DNA of 64,000 nucleotides from Cordilura impudica (GCA_963682025.1 OY821520.1:92215992-92279991), one strand, 5' to 3'; shown: positions 32,810-44,166, counted from the stretch's first letter. The notes: a model not told the origin generated them from the letters alone. Numbers and translations are program-made.

Positions 32810-33673
32810 CTATGCTCTCCACCTCCTCCACATCCATGCAGCTATGACAGAAGCCATTTGACGAGACCCTAAGGGGTTCTGTCTCGCGATCCTGCACGTT
32901 GATCCATTAGCCCATCTGTTGTCGGTTATGCCGGCGGTGTGAAGCTGAAGTTCCAGCTGGCAAGATTCCAGGGGTATACCAACACATTCGAAGTCCGCTG
33001 GAACCCGTAATGTGGTGCCCTGTCTTGCAAACTCGTCAGCTTTACAGTTTCCCGGTATATTCCTGTGCCCTGGGACCCATATGAGTCTGATGTCGAACTG
33101 CTTGGCCATCTCATTTAAAGACGTGTGGCAGCTAAGGGTGGTTCTTCTTTTCAGGAACATTGATCCCAAGGATTTTACTGCGGCCTGACTATCAGAGTAG
33201 ATATTGACTGCGGTTATAGACAGAATATTCCGACCCAACCAGTCAGCAACTTCCTTTATTGCCAGTACCTCTGCCTGATAAACACTGCAGTGGTCTGGCA
33301 ACCCGCGAGCCAGATTTAGTCCAAGCTCCTTTGAATAGACTCCGAAACCAAGTTGACCACACAATTTCGATCCGTCAGTATAGAAATTTATCGAACGCCT
33401 GCTACCTGCAATCCTCCCTGACCAGGATTCCCTGGTCGGTATCACAGCTTTGTAGTGTCGTTCGAATACGCTCCTCGGAGTAGTGTAATCCACGTTCAAT
33501 GGTAAGTTCGTGTTATTCAGGATCACTCCATGGCCACAATTATGACCACGCCATTGTATTGTGCTTCTCAGTCTAATGGCCGATGAGGGCGCCGACTGCT
33601 TTCTTAACATGTCCAACGGCATTAGGCGTAAGAGGATGTTCAAGGCATAGTACGAAGGGCACCAGTGATACAC
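32810..33673 (-). pseudogene. LINE-2 RNase H domain and C-terminus
   Basis: RNase H that removes the RNA strand during target-primed reverse transcription. Catalytic D in INFYTDGSKLCGQLGF, E in YQAEVLAIKEVADWL, D in VNIYSDSQAAVKSL, and the final D in NCKADEFARQG. All four are intact. After it come CQLELQLHTAGITDNRW and the C-terminal zinc-knuckle area, which is cut short at ~32810. Confidence 0.85.
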
Positions 33674-34237
33674 ATGGAAGCCATTCTCTGAAGTTGGTAT
33701 TAGAGGCCTTCTCTAGAGCAGGCCACCAGACGATGACCCCGTACAGCAGTATTGGGCGAACCACCGCTGTGTAGATCCAGTGAGCAATGTTTGGGTTGAA
33801 GCCCCACCGCTTACCAATGGCCTTTTTGAAGGAGTATAAAGCTATAGTCGCCTTCTTCGCCCTTTGCTCCAAGTTCCGTCTGAAGTTCAGCTTCTTGTCC
33901 AGGAACACGCCAAGATACATGGCTCCATCAGAGAAGGCGATATCAGCACCGTAAGGAGAAATAGGGTCGAAGGTAGGTATCTTATATTTCCTCGTGAAAA
34001 GAACAAGTTCCGTTTTGGTCGGATTTACCCCCAGACCGCAACTATTTGCCCAGCTAGATAGCATAGTGAGAGCCATATGTAGAATGTGTCTAAGTGTGGA
34101 TAGAAACTTCCCAGTTACGGCTATGGCCACGTCATCAGCATAGGCGACCACGTTGCAGCCTTGTCTCTCCAACGAAAGTAGCATTGAGTTCAGCGCTAAG
34201 TTCCATAGAAGTGGTGACAGAACGCCTCCTTGTGGCG
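33573..34237 (-). pseudogene. LINE-2 reverse transcriptase, C-terminal half
   Basis: Begins RTPQGGVLSPLLWNLALN, then VVAYADDVAIAV (YADD catalytic box), NSCGLGVNPTKTELVLF, YLGVFLDKKLNFRRNLEQ and YTAVVRPILLYGVIVWWPAL. The frame moves near 33650-33670, where the protein continues in another frame as MYHWCPSYYALNILLRLMPL into the RNase H. N-terminal palm motifs are missing because of 5' truncation. Confidence 0.85.
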
Positions 34238-34375
34238 TTCGTGACACTTACACCTATTAAAATTTAAGTAAAATATGCACAAACTCTATTCCGTCTCTCC
34301 TCCTTCCCATTTTCCCATCATTTTCATCATTTTGCTGCAGTATTGTAAAAAAAGGAAATGTATGATATTACCAAG
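34238..34375 (+). pseudogene. End of LINE-3 and its 3' region
   Basis: Continues LINE-3 after LINE-2 (FRDTYTY, stop) and then non-coding CT-rich sequence ending in GTAAAAAAAGGAAATG. The exact end is uncertain. Confidence 0.5.
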
Positions 34376-34682
34376 ATTCTCCTCTTTGATTTGACATTCA
34401 AAACTCCATTATAGGATGAGTATTTATATTAAATTTTTTCTTTTTTTTCCAAATATTATCATATAAAAATTCGAAAGAATAAATTATGAATTTATGAGGA
34501 TATTTAAGAATGAAATTATCCAAGGACAAATAAAATAATAATAATAATAATGTATAACATTCTGTCATTTGACGCTTATAGCGCTATCGCAGGGCGAGTA
34601 TGAATAAATATTTAATCCTTTAAAACATTAAATGGAAAAAAGATAATGAAATGAAAATCTATTTTCAGATTACGATATTTTT

Positions 34683-35114
34683 AAACTCTTTCTTTTAACT
34701 CATACTCTCTGTCTGTCTGTCTGCCATGTGTCAACCCATTTCCCCCTCATCCACTTGATCTGAAACTTGGCCCATAGTCTTGTTGTGACTATAGATTAGA
34801 TTCTGGGGTAGTCACGCATAGTCACGGAGTGTTTTCAAACCCATTTCTACTTATTCGATCTATCTGCAACTTGGTCGATAGACTTGCCGTGTGAAAAAAA
34901 ATAACTTTGGCATAGTCACGCACAGTCACACACAGTCACGTATAATCACACACAGTCGCGGAGTGATTTAAACCCCATTGCCCCTTATCCAATCTATGTG
35001 AAACTTGGTCCATAGACTTGTTGTGACCAAAGATAAATTTTAAAATAGTCACGCAAAGTCACGCACAGTCACGGAGAGATTCAAAATTCATATGCATAAT
35101 GAAAGAGAGAGTTT
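34683..35114 (+). mobile_element. R3 element, longer copy with three internal units
   Basis: TIRs AAACTCTTTCTTTTAACTCA and, reversed, AAACTCTCTCTTTCATTATG. After a GTCT run come three units of ~105-130 bp, each with CCCATTKCCCCTYATCC, CTGAAACTTGG, CATAGACTTGTTGTGAC and repeated GTCACGCACAGTCACGGAG. The 26031 copy has two. Possibly a MITE carrying a minisatellite; superfamily unknown. Confidence 0.65.
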
Positions 35115-35404
35115 TAATAAATACTTTGTTTTTATGGGTTAGATTATTTCGTAGAAGTGATTTCTATTTAAAGCGAAATGGTTCTAGAGTGCAGTCGCAT
35201 TGCTAAGGTAACAGTTCTTAATGTTATTGGATGCCAAAAGTTCTCAAATGCGATTGAGTTAAGTAATGTAGTCTAGACTCGTAGTTATGTAGTCTAGACC
35301 ATTAGAATTAAAAAATGCTTTGTTGTGTTTCACAATAATAGTTTTTAATTTAGCTTAAGTTAGAAATATCCCACCCCTAAAAGTCAACACCTTAGATGTA
35401 GGTT

Positions 35405-36370
35405 ATTTATTAATGAAGATTAGATTAAGTAAGAAGTGGCTGCCAACGTTTTGTTTCAGTACACTTAGATATCGTGGTCGGTTGCGCTATCACGGTACGA
35501 TTCGGAGTTCCCAGTAGAATCTTCTTATGAAGAGATTGATATATGGTATCAAAGAGGTCATGCCGCAATATCATGGATCCCAAAAACTTAAATTTTTTTC
35601 TGAAAGAAGCAGGACAATAGCAGAAGTGTTCGATATTTTCCATTTCCTCACTAGCCATTCAGCTACTGCAGAGCAATTTTGAAGATACTCTTACGCATTT
35701 AGAGTGCCCGCATTAGGATAATACTGCCGTAATGAAAATTTCCTTTTCTAAATTTGACTGATGAACAGTACACTGGTTATTGAGCTTTAGCAAAACCTAT
35801 TTTGGACATTCTCCGAAAATGTATTGTTAATTCAGATCTGACTGCGCTACTACCTGGATGCCTTTAATTCTATAAATTTCTGAAAATACGGAAATGCTGT
35901 AGGGACTCTGCAGTAGGCTACCGCTATAAGCTGGAACTGGAATTACGCATTGTTCCTTCTATTCAGGATCACACTTTGGCTACAGTAGTATATTTTGAAT
36001 TGCATTATTTTTAGATAAGACAATAACATCCAGCTATTGCCATATCATTGTTCAAGCTCCTCGCAGGAAATAAATATATAATTTAGTTGTTGGTTCTAGT
36101 ACTACCTTCTGAAGAATCTAGGTACTGCAGATATCCCCAACTTATGATGGTCTGCCATGAAATTTTAAATTGACACTAATATCAACAGACAGACAATATT
36201 CTAGATGGTTCGGAAAAGTGGCATATCGTTCGCAAGGGCCTTTAGTTGTTAAGCGCTTCTATTGACAAGCAGGATTTCGATCAGTAAGATGATAGTAGTA
36301 TATAAACGAGGACTAGATAATGTCTTCCATATCAAGTATAAGGGAAGGCTGCTCCGGAATTTATGGATAG
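35405..36370 (-). pseudogene. LINE C-terminal remnant
   Basis: The minus-strand frame gives EEMENIEHFCYCPASFRKKF followed by LGSMIL, the C-terminal zinc-knuckle pattern (C..EEE..EHF.C.CP.F) of RNase H-bearing LINEs. Upstream, KIGFAKAQ and CSSVKFRKGNFHYG look like the region after RNase H. It is older and more decayed than LINE-2 and may be another copy of that group. Confidence 0.5.
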
Positions 36371-36663
36371 ATAAAAAAGCCAACAACATTTAATGAATTT
36401 TTCTTTTCTAATTTTTATTCAAGTAAAAGTGGAAACTAAATGAAGTAAACCTACATACACGGTTTTTGATTTTCAGTTCCTGTTTTCTTTCTGAATTTTA
36501 TTTTAAATATTTAAACCTGTTGTTTGCTGACAGTATGAACAGTTTGTCAATAAAATCTTTGCACATGAAGAAATAAGAAAAACTTCAAAAGAAACAATGA
36601 TTTCTAATTCAAATAACCGACTTTTTTATATTTTTTTCATCCTAGCTGTTATAGCTGTTATAG

Positions 36664-37944
36664 CAGGGACGCTACAAAAGTAGAAAGACAGGGACAGCAA
36701 ACGACGCCATATTTCTTACCGCTCCTTTGACATTTCTCTTCAGTAAGGTTTGCCATTTCGTGATGGGAAAATATACGAGCCAACAGCGAGTCGAAATTAT
36801 TAAAATTTTCTACCGAAATTCGGAGTCAGTGGCCTCAACGTTAAGAGCGCTACGTCCAATTTATGGTCGTCATAATCGTCCTAGCAGATCAACAATTGAG
36901 CGTCTAGTGGAAAAATTTGAATCCACAGGAACAGTACAAAATGTTCCCGTGCCAGTGAGACAAGGAAGTGCCCGTAGTGTCGAGAATATTGCTGCCACTG
37001 AGGCTTCAGTTGAAGAAAGCCCAAATGTGTCTCTCACACGTCGTTCTCAAGCGTTGGGCATATCTGTGACGTCGTTTGTGGCGAATTTTGCGAAAAGATC
37101 TTGGCCTGCATCCTTACAAGATCAAATTGACGCAAGAACTGAAGCCGCTTGACTACCAGAAGCGTCGTATGATCGTGAATTGGGCTGAAAATGATTCGGA
37201 TTTTCATCGAAAAATCATCTTCAGCGATGAGGCTCATCTCTGGCTGAATGGCTTCGTGTAATAAACAAAATATGCGTCACTGGTCAGACAGCAATCCTCA
37301 CTTACTCCATGAGTCATCATTGCATCCCGAAAAAACTACGGTTTGGTGCGGTTTACGGGCCGGCGGCGTCATTGGGCCGTACTTCTTCTGTGATGATTCA
37401 GACCAGCACGTTACTGTGAATGGGAATCGCTACCGTTCAATGATAACCGAATATTTTTGGCCCCAATTGGATGATATGGACTTGCAGGACATGTGGTTCC
37501 AACAGGACGGCGCCACAAGCCACACAGCGAATGTCATAATCAATTTATTGGAAACCAAGTTTGGAGAACGTGTTATCTCACGAAATGGTCCAGTCGATTG
37601 GCCGCCTCGGTCGTGCGATTTGACGCCGTTGGACTATTTCCTGTGGAGCTGCGTCAAGTCTATGGTCTGTGCCAACAAGCCAGCGACGATTGATGAACTT
37701 CGTAGGAATATCGAACGTGAAATTGCAGCAGTATCGGCCGATTTATGCTTGAAAACTGTAGAAAATTGGGTTCAGCGTCTGGACTTCTGCAAGCGTGCCT
37801 GTGGTGGCCATGCAAAAGAGATCGATTTCCATACATAATGGCATCGAACGTACTTTCACAGGAATAAAGAATTTCATTGATATCCAAAACCGTTTTTGAT
37901 TTATTTGAAAAAAACTTTTGTAGCGCTCTTATTGAAAAACCCTT
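36664..37944 (+). mobile_element. Mariner (rosa-like, DD41D), copy 1
   Basis: Inner TIR AGGGACGCTACAAAAGTAGA on the left; right end, reversed, AAGGGTTTTTCAATAAGAGC followed by GCTACAAAAG, next to TA (37945-37946). The outer 13 bp of the left TIR are replaced by a CTGTTATAG doublet. Same family as 42867-44166. Confidence 0.85.
36727..37838 (+). pseudogene. DD41D mariner transposase, two frameshifts
   Basis: Cut-and-paste transposase. N-terminal helix-turn-helix pair: YTSQQRVEIIKIFYRN and RSTIERLVEKFESTGTVQN. After a frameshift near 37075: RILRKDLGLHPYKIKLTQEL and IIFSDEAHLWLNG (first D). After a stop/shift at 37260: KQNMRHWSDSNP, TTVWCGLRAGGVIGPYFF, WFQQDGATSHT (second D) and CDLTPLDYFLW (third D). 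There are 41 residues between the last two D, as in the rosa-type mariners first described from tephritid flies. All three D are present. The protein ends HAKEIDFHT. Confidence 0.85.
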
Positions 37945-38035
37945 TATATATTTATATATGTATATAATAAATTTAAAAAAAATGTTTAACTTCAAACAAA
38001 AAAAAAAAAAATTGTATAACCAATATGAAAAAAGG

Positions 38036-38850
38036 ACAACAGTGTATTTTCTGTGCTGTCAAATAAATATTTGCACACTCTATTGTACATTTAAGGGTTT
38101 TTCGTTGCTAATATTTTGTGTGCCCACCTTGAACATCAACTACTAATTGCAAACGTCTGCGCATTGAATTTCCCCGACGACGTACACAAATAAGATTTAT
38201 GTTTCAGATTACTACCTTGATAAAATTTTTATATTAACTTATGCGAATTTTCCGAGCCAACAAAACCGAATTGTCTAACACTAATGATCAATTCATTTTT
38301 ATAAATAATAGGATAAACTTTTTTAGTCATTATTTCATCCAAAATCCAGATTTTACCAACTCCCTTAATTGATTATACAACCACATATCGTCTCATCACA
38401 GAAAGTGACGTCATCCCAGTACTGTGAAGGAAGTGAAATGTGTTCTGTAGCACATATCAATCGTTTTTATATATTTTTCACTGAGAGCACGGGTTTATGC
38501 CCAACCATTTGTAAGGAATATTTGTGTTTTTGCATTATATTTCGGATGGTTTCTTGTGAAACAATTAGCTCATAACCATTATTCACTTGAAGTAGCTCTA
38601 GTGCTGAATTGCAGCTTATCGCAAATAATTTTAATTATTTTGCTTTCAACACGCCGCGTTAATTTTTTTGGTCGGCCTGGTGGCCCCTTTTAATTCGAGT
38701 TTTCCTTGTTTTTCAGCAATGGATATGATGCTCTACACAGTCCTTATTTTAAGAGAGAACATAATAGGGATTTCTCTCGCTGATTTGCCTTCATATTAAT
38801 TATAGTACACAGATTTAATGATATTTTGGCCCTCAAAATTCGAAATTCGA
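38036..38850 (-). pseudogene. Tc1-like transposase, internally deleted
   Basis: On the minus strand, from high to low coordinates: RPTKKLTRRVESKIIKII, SQETIRNIMQKHKYSLQMVG, HKPVLS, then KRLICATEHISLPSQYWDDV and TFCDETI with the first catalytic D (usual WSDET). The centre with the second D and the E is deleted. Near 38150 the C-terminus SMRRRLQLVVDVQGGHTKY with a stop matches the Tc1 end. A TIR-like ACAGTGTATTTTCTGTGCTG lies at 38040. The other TIR was not found. Confidence 0.7.
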
Positions 38851-39590
38851 CTGCATATATTAGGAAATATTTTTTTTTTTTTAATTTTTCGTTCAATGTT
38901 TTTTTAATCTCTATTTAAGAATTTATGAATATCTAAATGAGCTAAAAGGTATGCTAATCAATTTTAGCATTTCACAATTCAACACAGGCCGTGTGATATA
39001 CAATTTAAATCATTTGCATTAATATGGAGTAACGAATTATTACAAATATTTTATTTTAATAATATTAATAGGCTAGGCGATTTCTTGTGACTGATGTTTT
39101 GTTCTACCGTTGTATCCCAATTTTGACCAAACGTATATTATTTGAAAGGTATTTCTTTTTAGCCGTTTTGCAGATTTACAGATTTTTAAATTTTTTCCTT
39201 TATTTTGAGTAAATTGCATTTAAAGTTGCCACTAACACATACATAAAACTATACAATGCTATGTATGTGTTTATTAAATTTGTTAATGTGTTTGTAATAA
39301 AAATGAGTTTGTTTTTTGTGTTGATTTGTGTACTGGCTGTAATTTATTAGCTTACTTTTAGGGTCTTTATTTAATGAGAAAATATAATTTCTTAGAATTT
39401 GCGCTCGAATTTGTAGGGCTGGATTCTGCTAGCTTTAATTAATTTAATATATTTTTAAGACATATACCATATACCATTCCGCACTTCTGCTCCATATGAA
39501 ATATAACTGTGTCGATTTTCACAACATTCCGTGTCAGCATTTTGCTTTAAAAAGAATTAGAAAATTTTCCTTCACTTATTAATATACAGA
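38850..39590 (-). mobile_element. Helitron N2 (minus), split by Helitron N1
   Basis: Reads from 39590 downward: TCTGTATATTAATAAGTG after an A, CACGGAATGTTGTGAAAATC, CATATGGAGCAGAAG. Then N1 intervenes (39432-39059), and it resumes TAATAATTCGTTACTCCATA to GTCGAATTTCG near 38850. It follows the complete N2 copy at 2875 block by block. The 3' terminal CTAG is lost. Confidence 0.8.
39059..39432 (+). mobile_element. Helitron N1, inserted in N2
   Basis: AATATTAATAGGCTAGGCGA through GGATTCTGCTAG matches the copy at 25172-25545 over its length; only the first few bases (TCT) are changed. The intact N2 at 2875 shows the empty site. Confidence 0.85.
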
Positions 39591-39703
39591 TATACCTTAA
39601 TTTTTTATACGTAGGACAATTATTTTGCACATTAATGCTATGCAACCTCTTCCACTTCATGAAAAATTCCAAAATGCTCCTTATTCGCTGAACGTCACAG
39701 GCT
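39590..39703. other. No gene seen
   Basis: Short stretch before the piggyBac coding region. The frame HINAMQPLPLHEKFQNAP is open but unlike piggyBac N-termini. Confidence 0.4.
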
Positions 39704-40938
39704 CACCCAATATTCCGCGCCACCATGGGAATAAACAGGTTTTTCGATTTGCTGCGTTTTATGCGGTTTGACGACCCCAGAACACGGGTAGAGCGGCAGC
39801 GTCAAGACAAAGCGGCGCCAATTTGCGATATTTGGATAATGCTCAATGCAAATCTTGCCAGATATTATGTGCCATCAGAATATTTGACCATTGATGAACA
39901 ATTATATCCATACCGTGGTAGAACCAAATTCACCCAATATATACCCTCGAAGCCAGCAAAATATGGCATAAAAGTATGGTGGATTTGCGATGCCAAAAAC
40001 TCATATCCACTTCATGGCCAAATATATACTGGCAAACAAAAAACTGGTCGTGAAGTTGGTGTTGGCGAAAGAGTGGTGAGAGATTTAGTTGGGCCATACT
40101 ACGGTAGCGGACGAAATATAACAATGGATAATTTTTTTACGACGCTGCCGTTGGCTAGGCAACTAAAAGTAGAAAAACTCGGCATTGTGGGTACACTCCG
40201 CCGCAACAAAGCTTACATCCCTGCGGAGATGAAAGAAGACAAAAAAAAAGACGTTGGTTCAAGTTTATTTGGCTTCTACGACAACGTAACACTGCTCTCA
40301 TATAAGCAGCGGAAGTCCAACTCGGTCATCCTTCTTTCTAGTATGCATGATGATGCACAAATTGACGAGAATGGGAAACCAGAAATTATAAATTTTTATA
40401 ACCAAACAAAAGGTGGGGTGGACGTAATGGACCAAACGCTCCAAGAATACACGACCCAGCGACAAACAAGAAGATGGCCGATGGCATTTTTCTATAACAT
40501 CATGTGAGCGCATTTGCATCACACATCATATATTATGGAAATAATCCAACTGCACGATACACCACGACGCGCAGGAAGAATTTCCTGCGTCAACTGGCAG
40601 AAAACCTGTGCATTCCTGTTATAGAAAATAGAATTTCAAATGTGCAAAGCGTGCGCCAATTTTCAACAAAAAATGCAATTGAAAGCATCATCGGAAGGCC
40701 GTTGGAGAGTGTGCTTTGTGCTGCAGGTCCGTCAACATCTCCGTCAGCACGACAAAGGGGCAGAAAAGTACATACGGGCGTGTGCTACATGTGCAACCTT
40801 CTTCCAAATAAGCGCAGAAGAAAAACTAGAAAAAATTGCAGCATATGTAGCACGCCGATATGCGATGAGCACGCCATAACAATTACTAAATGCGACAATT
40901 GCCACAATAACAACGATAGTGATTCGGATGAATTATAA
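39704..40938 (+). pseudogene. piggyBac-type transposase, N-terminally truncated, one frameshift
   Basis: The frame is open from PIFRATMGINRFFDLLRFMR, so the ATG at 39725 is internal. The catalytic core has the piggyBac Asp triad: YLTIDEQLYPYRGR, NITMDNFFTTLPLA and GGVDVMDQTLQEY. Next FFYNIM then stop; the protein continues one frame over with SAFASHIIYYGNNPT, LAENLCIPVIENR and a cysteine-rich end (CYMCN, CSICSTPICDEH, CDNCH), the RING-like zinc-binding domain. The shift at 40503 fits a small deletion of ATTGATGTG to ATGTG. The first ~150-200 residues are missing. Otherwise well preserved. Confidence 0.85.
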
Positions 40939-41280
40939 TATAATATATATAAAATATGATAAAATAAATAAAAAAGACATTTATTTCCAATAAAAACAAC
41001 ACAAAAAAACGTTTTTTCATTTACATGTCAGGCATTTACATAGGAATTGCATTAGGGTACCCGGGGACCCCGGTTGTGTGTTTATGGGGGTAAAACATTT
41101 AAAATCATTTTTTAAAGAAAATATTGAAAATATTTTGAATTTTTTCGTATTTAAATCTTAGTTTAGCCAAAATCTCTCATGATTCGGAGTTTTATGTCCA
41201 TATCTCAAAAATTATAGGCACAGCAGCACTTTAAAGTCAAAAAAGGTAAACGGGTACCCTGTTATGAATCGTAGGGTTAA
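40939..41280 (+). mobile_element. piggyBac 3' end with TIR and TTAA
   Basis: The element ends CGGGTACCCTGTTATGAATC then GTAGGG at 41276, followed by TTAA (41277-41280). Read inward this is CCCTACGATTCATAACAGGG, a piggyBac-like TIR. A GGGTACCCGGGG motif at 41056 is a likely internal repeat of the TIR. A matching left TIR was not found upstream of 39700. Confidence 0.75.
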
Positions 41281-42866
41281 ATATTTCCAATAAAAAAATC
41301 TTGCAAAAATATATGCTGAAAGCTAATAATACGCTGTTAAATGTTATATAAAGTGCGGTAACGTGAACACCGTCTAACGTGAACACGTTTTCGTTTACGT
41401 TGACTACTCTGAAACGTGAACAAACTCAGAAAGCTCTATAATGTGAAAAATTTTTTTGTCACTGCATATGTTTTCTAAGCTTGTATATAACACTGAAATA
41501 CATTAAATTTGATTTTTAAAGTTTAGGGAATCCCCTTATATGTATTCTCTAAATAATTTTTTTTTTCTTTGGCAACGAAATTTTATTTCAAGTCTTCTTC
41601 TTATGCAAAGTGGTTAATCAGTCGGCATGAGTGTTAAAAAATCCAAATGTTTGGAGTTAAAAAAAAAAGACAGATTTTTTAGATAGTTTGCAAAAAGGAC
41701 AAGTGTAACTATCTTAGCAAAAAAGTACAATATCAGCATAAAAAGAAAAAAGAATCAATTTTAAAATGTGTAAACCACACATACCAGGGACCGGGAAAAA
41801 GAAAAACTTTAAAATCATCAGAACCTTCAATTATGGAAAAAAAAACTCTTTACCGTTGGTTCATCCGAATGCGTGAAAGGAATTGGCCTGTAAGTAGGCT
41901 AATGCTAAAAGATAAAGCTAAAGAATTACATTCCCAATTTAAAGAAAATGAGGGCGGGTTCAGTGCTAGTGACGGATGGCTTCAGCGATTGAAGAAAAGG
42001 TACGGTGTTAGACTTCTAAAAGTATCCGGAGAAAAACTCTCATCGCACCCTTAATTGGTGGATCCATTTAAGCTAAAACTGAAACAAAAAATTGAAGAAA
42101 TGGAGTTATGCAATGTCCAACTCTATAATGCTGATGAGTCTGGTTTATTCTGGAAACTTTTACCAAATAAAACGTACGTTGCAATGCAAGAGAAATGTGC
42201 TCCCGGTACAAGGACGGAAAAGTAACGTATAATGTTCCTGTGTTGCGCAAATGCATCAGGTGCACATAGACTTAAACGTTTGGTAATTGGTAAGGCAAAA
42301 AATTCACGCAGTTTTAAAAACTTCATTTGTCCTTCGGATTATAAGAATTCCAAATCGGCCTGGATGACGTCAGCCTTTTTTAAGCATTGGTTCCATCAAT
42401 CATTTGTACCACAGGCAAACAACTTCTTTGACAAAAAAAAAATAACTAAAAGTTCTTGCTTTTGATTAGGTGAAATTGTTTCTAAAGAAGAAAAACTTGT
42501 CAATGAAAGCACTATTACTTATCGATAACGCTCCCTCTCATCAAAGCGAAACAGAATTAAAAACTGAAAATGGAAACATAATTGCCATGTTTATGCCACC
42601 CAATGTTACCCCCCTCATCCAACCAATGGATCAAAATGCGATTAAAATAACAAAATTATACTACAGAAACAGCTTGTTAGCTTTGATAGCAGCTAAAAGC
42701 TCTGATTTGCTTGTATCAATGAGAAATCTAACTTTGAAAGATATTGTCACACTTTTACTTGTCGCATGGGATCGGGTCAGCACAGAAACTCTTGCCAATT
42801 GCTAGAAAAATATTTTTAGTTTAGTTAGAAACCAAGATAACCCTGAAGATAACATTCCATTAAGTA

Positions 42867-44166
42867 AAGGGTTTTTCAATAAGAGGGCTACAAAAGTTTT
42901 TTTAAATAAAACAAAAACGGTTTTGGACATCAATGAAATTCTTTATTCCTGTGAAAGTACGTTCGATGCCATTATGTATGGAAATCGATCTCTTTTGATG
43001 GGAACCATGGGCACGCTTGCAGAAGTCCAGACCCTGAACCCAGTTTTCGACGGTTTTCAAGCATAAATCGGCCGATACTGCTGCAATTTCACGTTCGATA
43101 TTCGTACGAAGTTCATCAATCGTTGCTGGCTTGTTGGCATAGACCATAGACCTGACGTAGCCCCACAGGAAATAGCCTAACGGCGTCAAATCGCACGACC
43201 GAGGCGGCCAATCGACTGGACCATTTCGTGAGGTAACACGTTCTCCAAACTTGGTTTCCAATAAATTGATTGTGACATTCGCTGTGTGGCTTGTGGCGCC
43301 GTCCTGTTGGAACCACTTGTCCTGCAAGTTCATATCATCCAATTGGGGCCAAAAATATTCGGTTATCATTGAACGGTATCGATTCCCATTCACAGTAACG
43401 TGCCGGTCTTAATCATCACGGAAGAAGTACGGCCCAATGACGCCGCCGGCCCATAAACCGCACCAAACCGTAATTTTTTCGGGATACAATGATGACTCAT
43501 GGAGTACGTGTAGATTGCTGTCTGATCAATAACGCATATTTTGTTTATTGATGAAGCCATTCAGCCAGAAATGAGCCTCATCGCTGAAGATGATTTTTCG
43601 ATGAAAATCCGAATCATTTTCAAGTTGTTGCTCAGCCCAATTCATGAACATACGATGCTTCTGGTGGTTAAGTGGCTTCAGTTCTTGCGTCAATTTGATC
43701 TTGTAAGGATGTAGGCCAAGATCTTTTCGCAAAATTCGTCTCAATGACGTCACAGAGATGCCCAATGTTTGAGAACGACGTATGAGAGACACATTTGGGC
43801 TTTCTTCAACTGAAGCCGCGCGGCAGCAATATTCTCGACACTACGGGCACTTCTTTATCTCACTGGCACGGGAACATTTTGTACTGTGCCTGCGGATTCA
43901 AATTTTTCCACTAGACGCTCAATTGTTGATCTGCTAGAACGATTAAGACGACCATAAATTGGACGTAACGCTCTTAACGTTGAGGCCACTGATTCCGAAT
44001 TTCGGTAGTAAATTTTAATAATTTCAACTCGTTGTTGGCTCGTATATCTTTCCATCATGAAATGGCAAACCTTACTGAAGAGAAATGTCAAAAGAGCGGC
44101 AAGAAATATGGCGTCGTTTGCTGTCTCTGTCTTTCTACTTTTGTAGCGTCCCTGTTGAAAAACCCT
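42867..44166 (-). mobile_element. Mariner (rosa-like, DD41D), copy 2, inside Tigger
   Basis: Complete at 1300 bp between TA copies (42865-42866, 44167-44168). TIRs AAGGGTTTTTCAATAAGAGG and, reversed, AGGGTTTTTCAACAGGGACG, both running into GCTACAAAAG. Removing it and one TA joins the Tigger frame as NIPLSMKVKWDAEI. Same family as 36664-37944. Confidence 0.9.
42902..44091 (-). pseudogene. DD41D mariner transposase with mutated third Asp
   Basis: Minus strand. Three frames: 44091-43855 (RYTSQQRVEIIKIYYRNS to TGTVQNVPVPVR, stop), 43792-43526 (LRRILRKDLGLHPYKIKL, IIFSDEAHFWLNG with the first D), and 43393-42902 (WFQQDGATSHT with the second D). The third Asp is changed: CDLTPLGYFLW where copy 1 has CDLTPLDYFLW. 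So even with frames repaired this copy would lack a catalytic residue. It keeps four residues (EQQL) missing from copy 1 in the NWAE..END segment. Confidence 0.85.

Larger units (their letters stand above)
32554..34237 (-). mobile_element. LINE-2 (RT + RNase H type), 5'-truncated, inside LINE-3
   Basis: Minus-strand LINE of 1684 bp flanked by a 12-bp duplication. It is truncated within the RT at the TPQGG box. The 3' end (lower coordinates) carries AACCTAACCTAACCTAA, a short-repeat tail. GC content is far above the surroundings, so it is either recent or from a lineage with other base use. RNase H presence points to the I/R1/LOA-like side of LINEs. Confidence 0.85.

Noticed and set aside
33259..34061. 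Plus-strand frames of 63-74 codons
   Set aside because: Antisense shadows of the GC-rich LINE-2 reverse transcriptase and RNase H on the minus strand.
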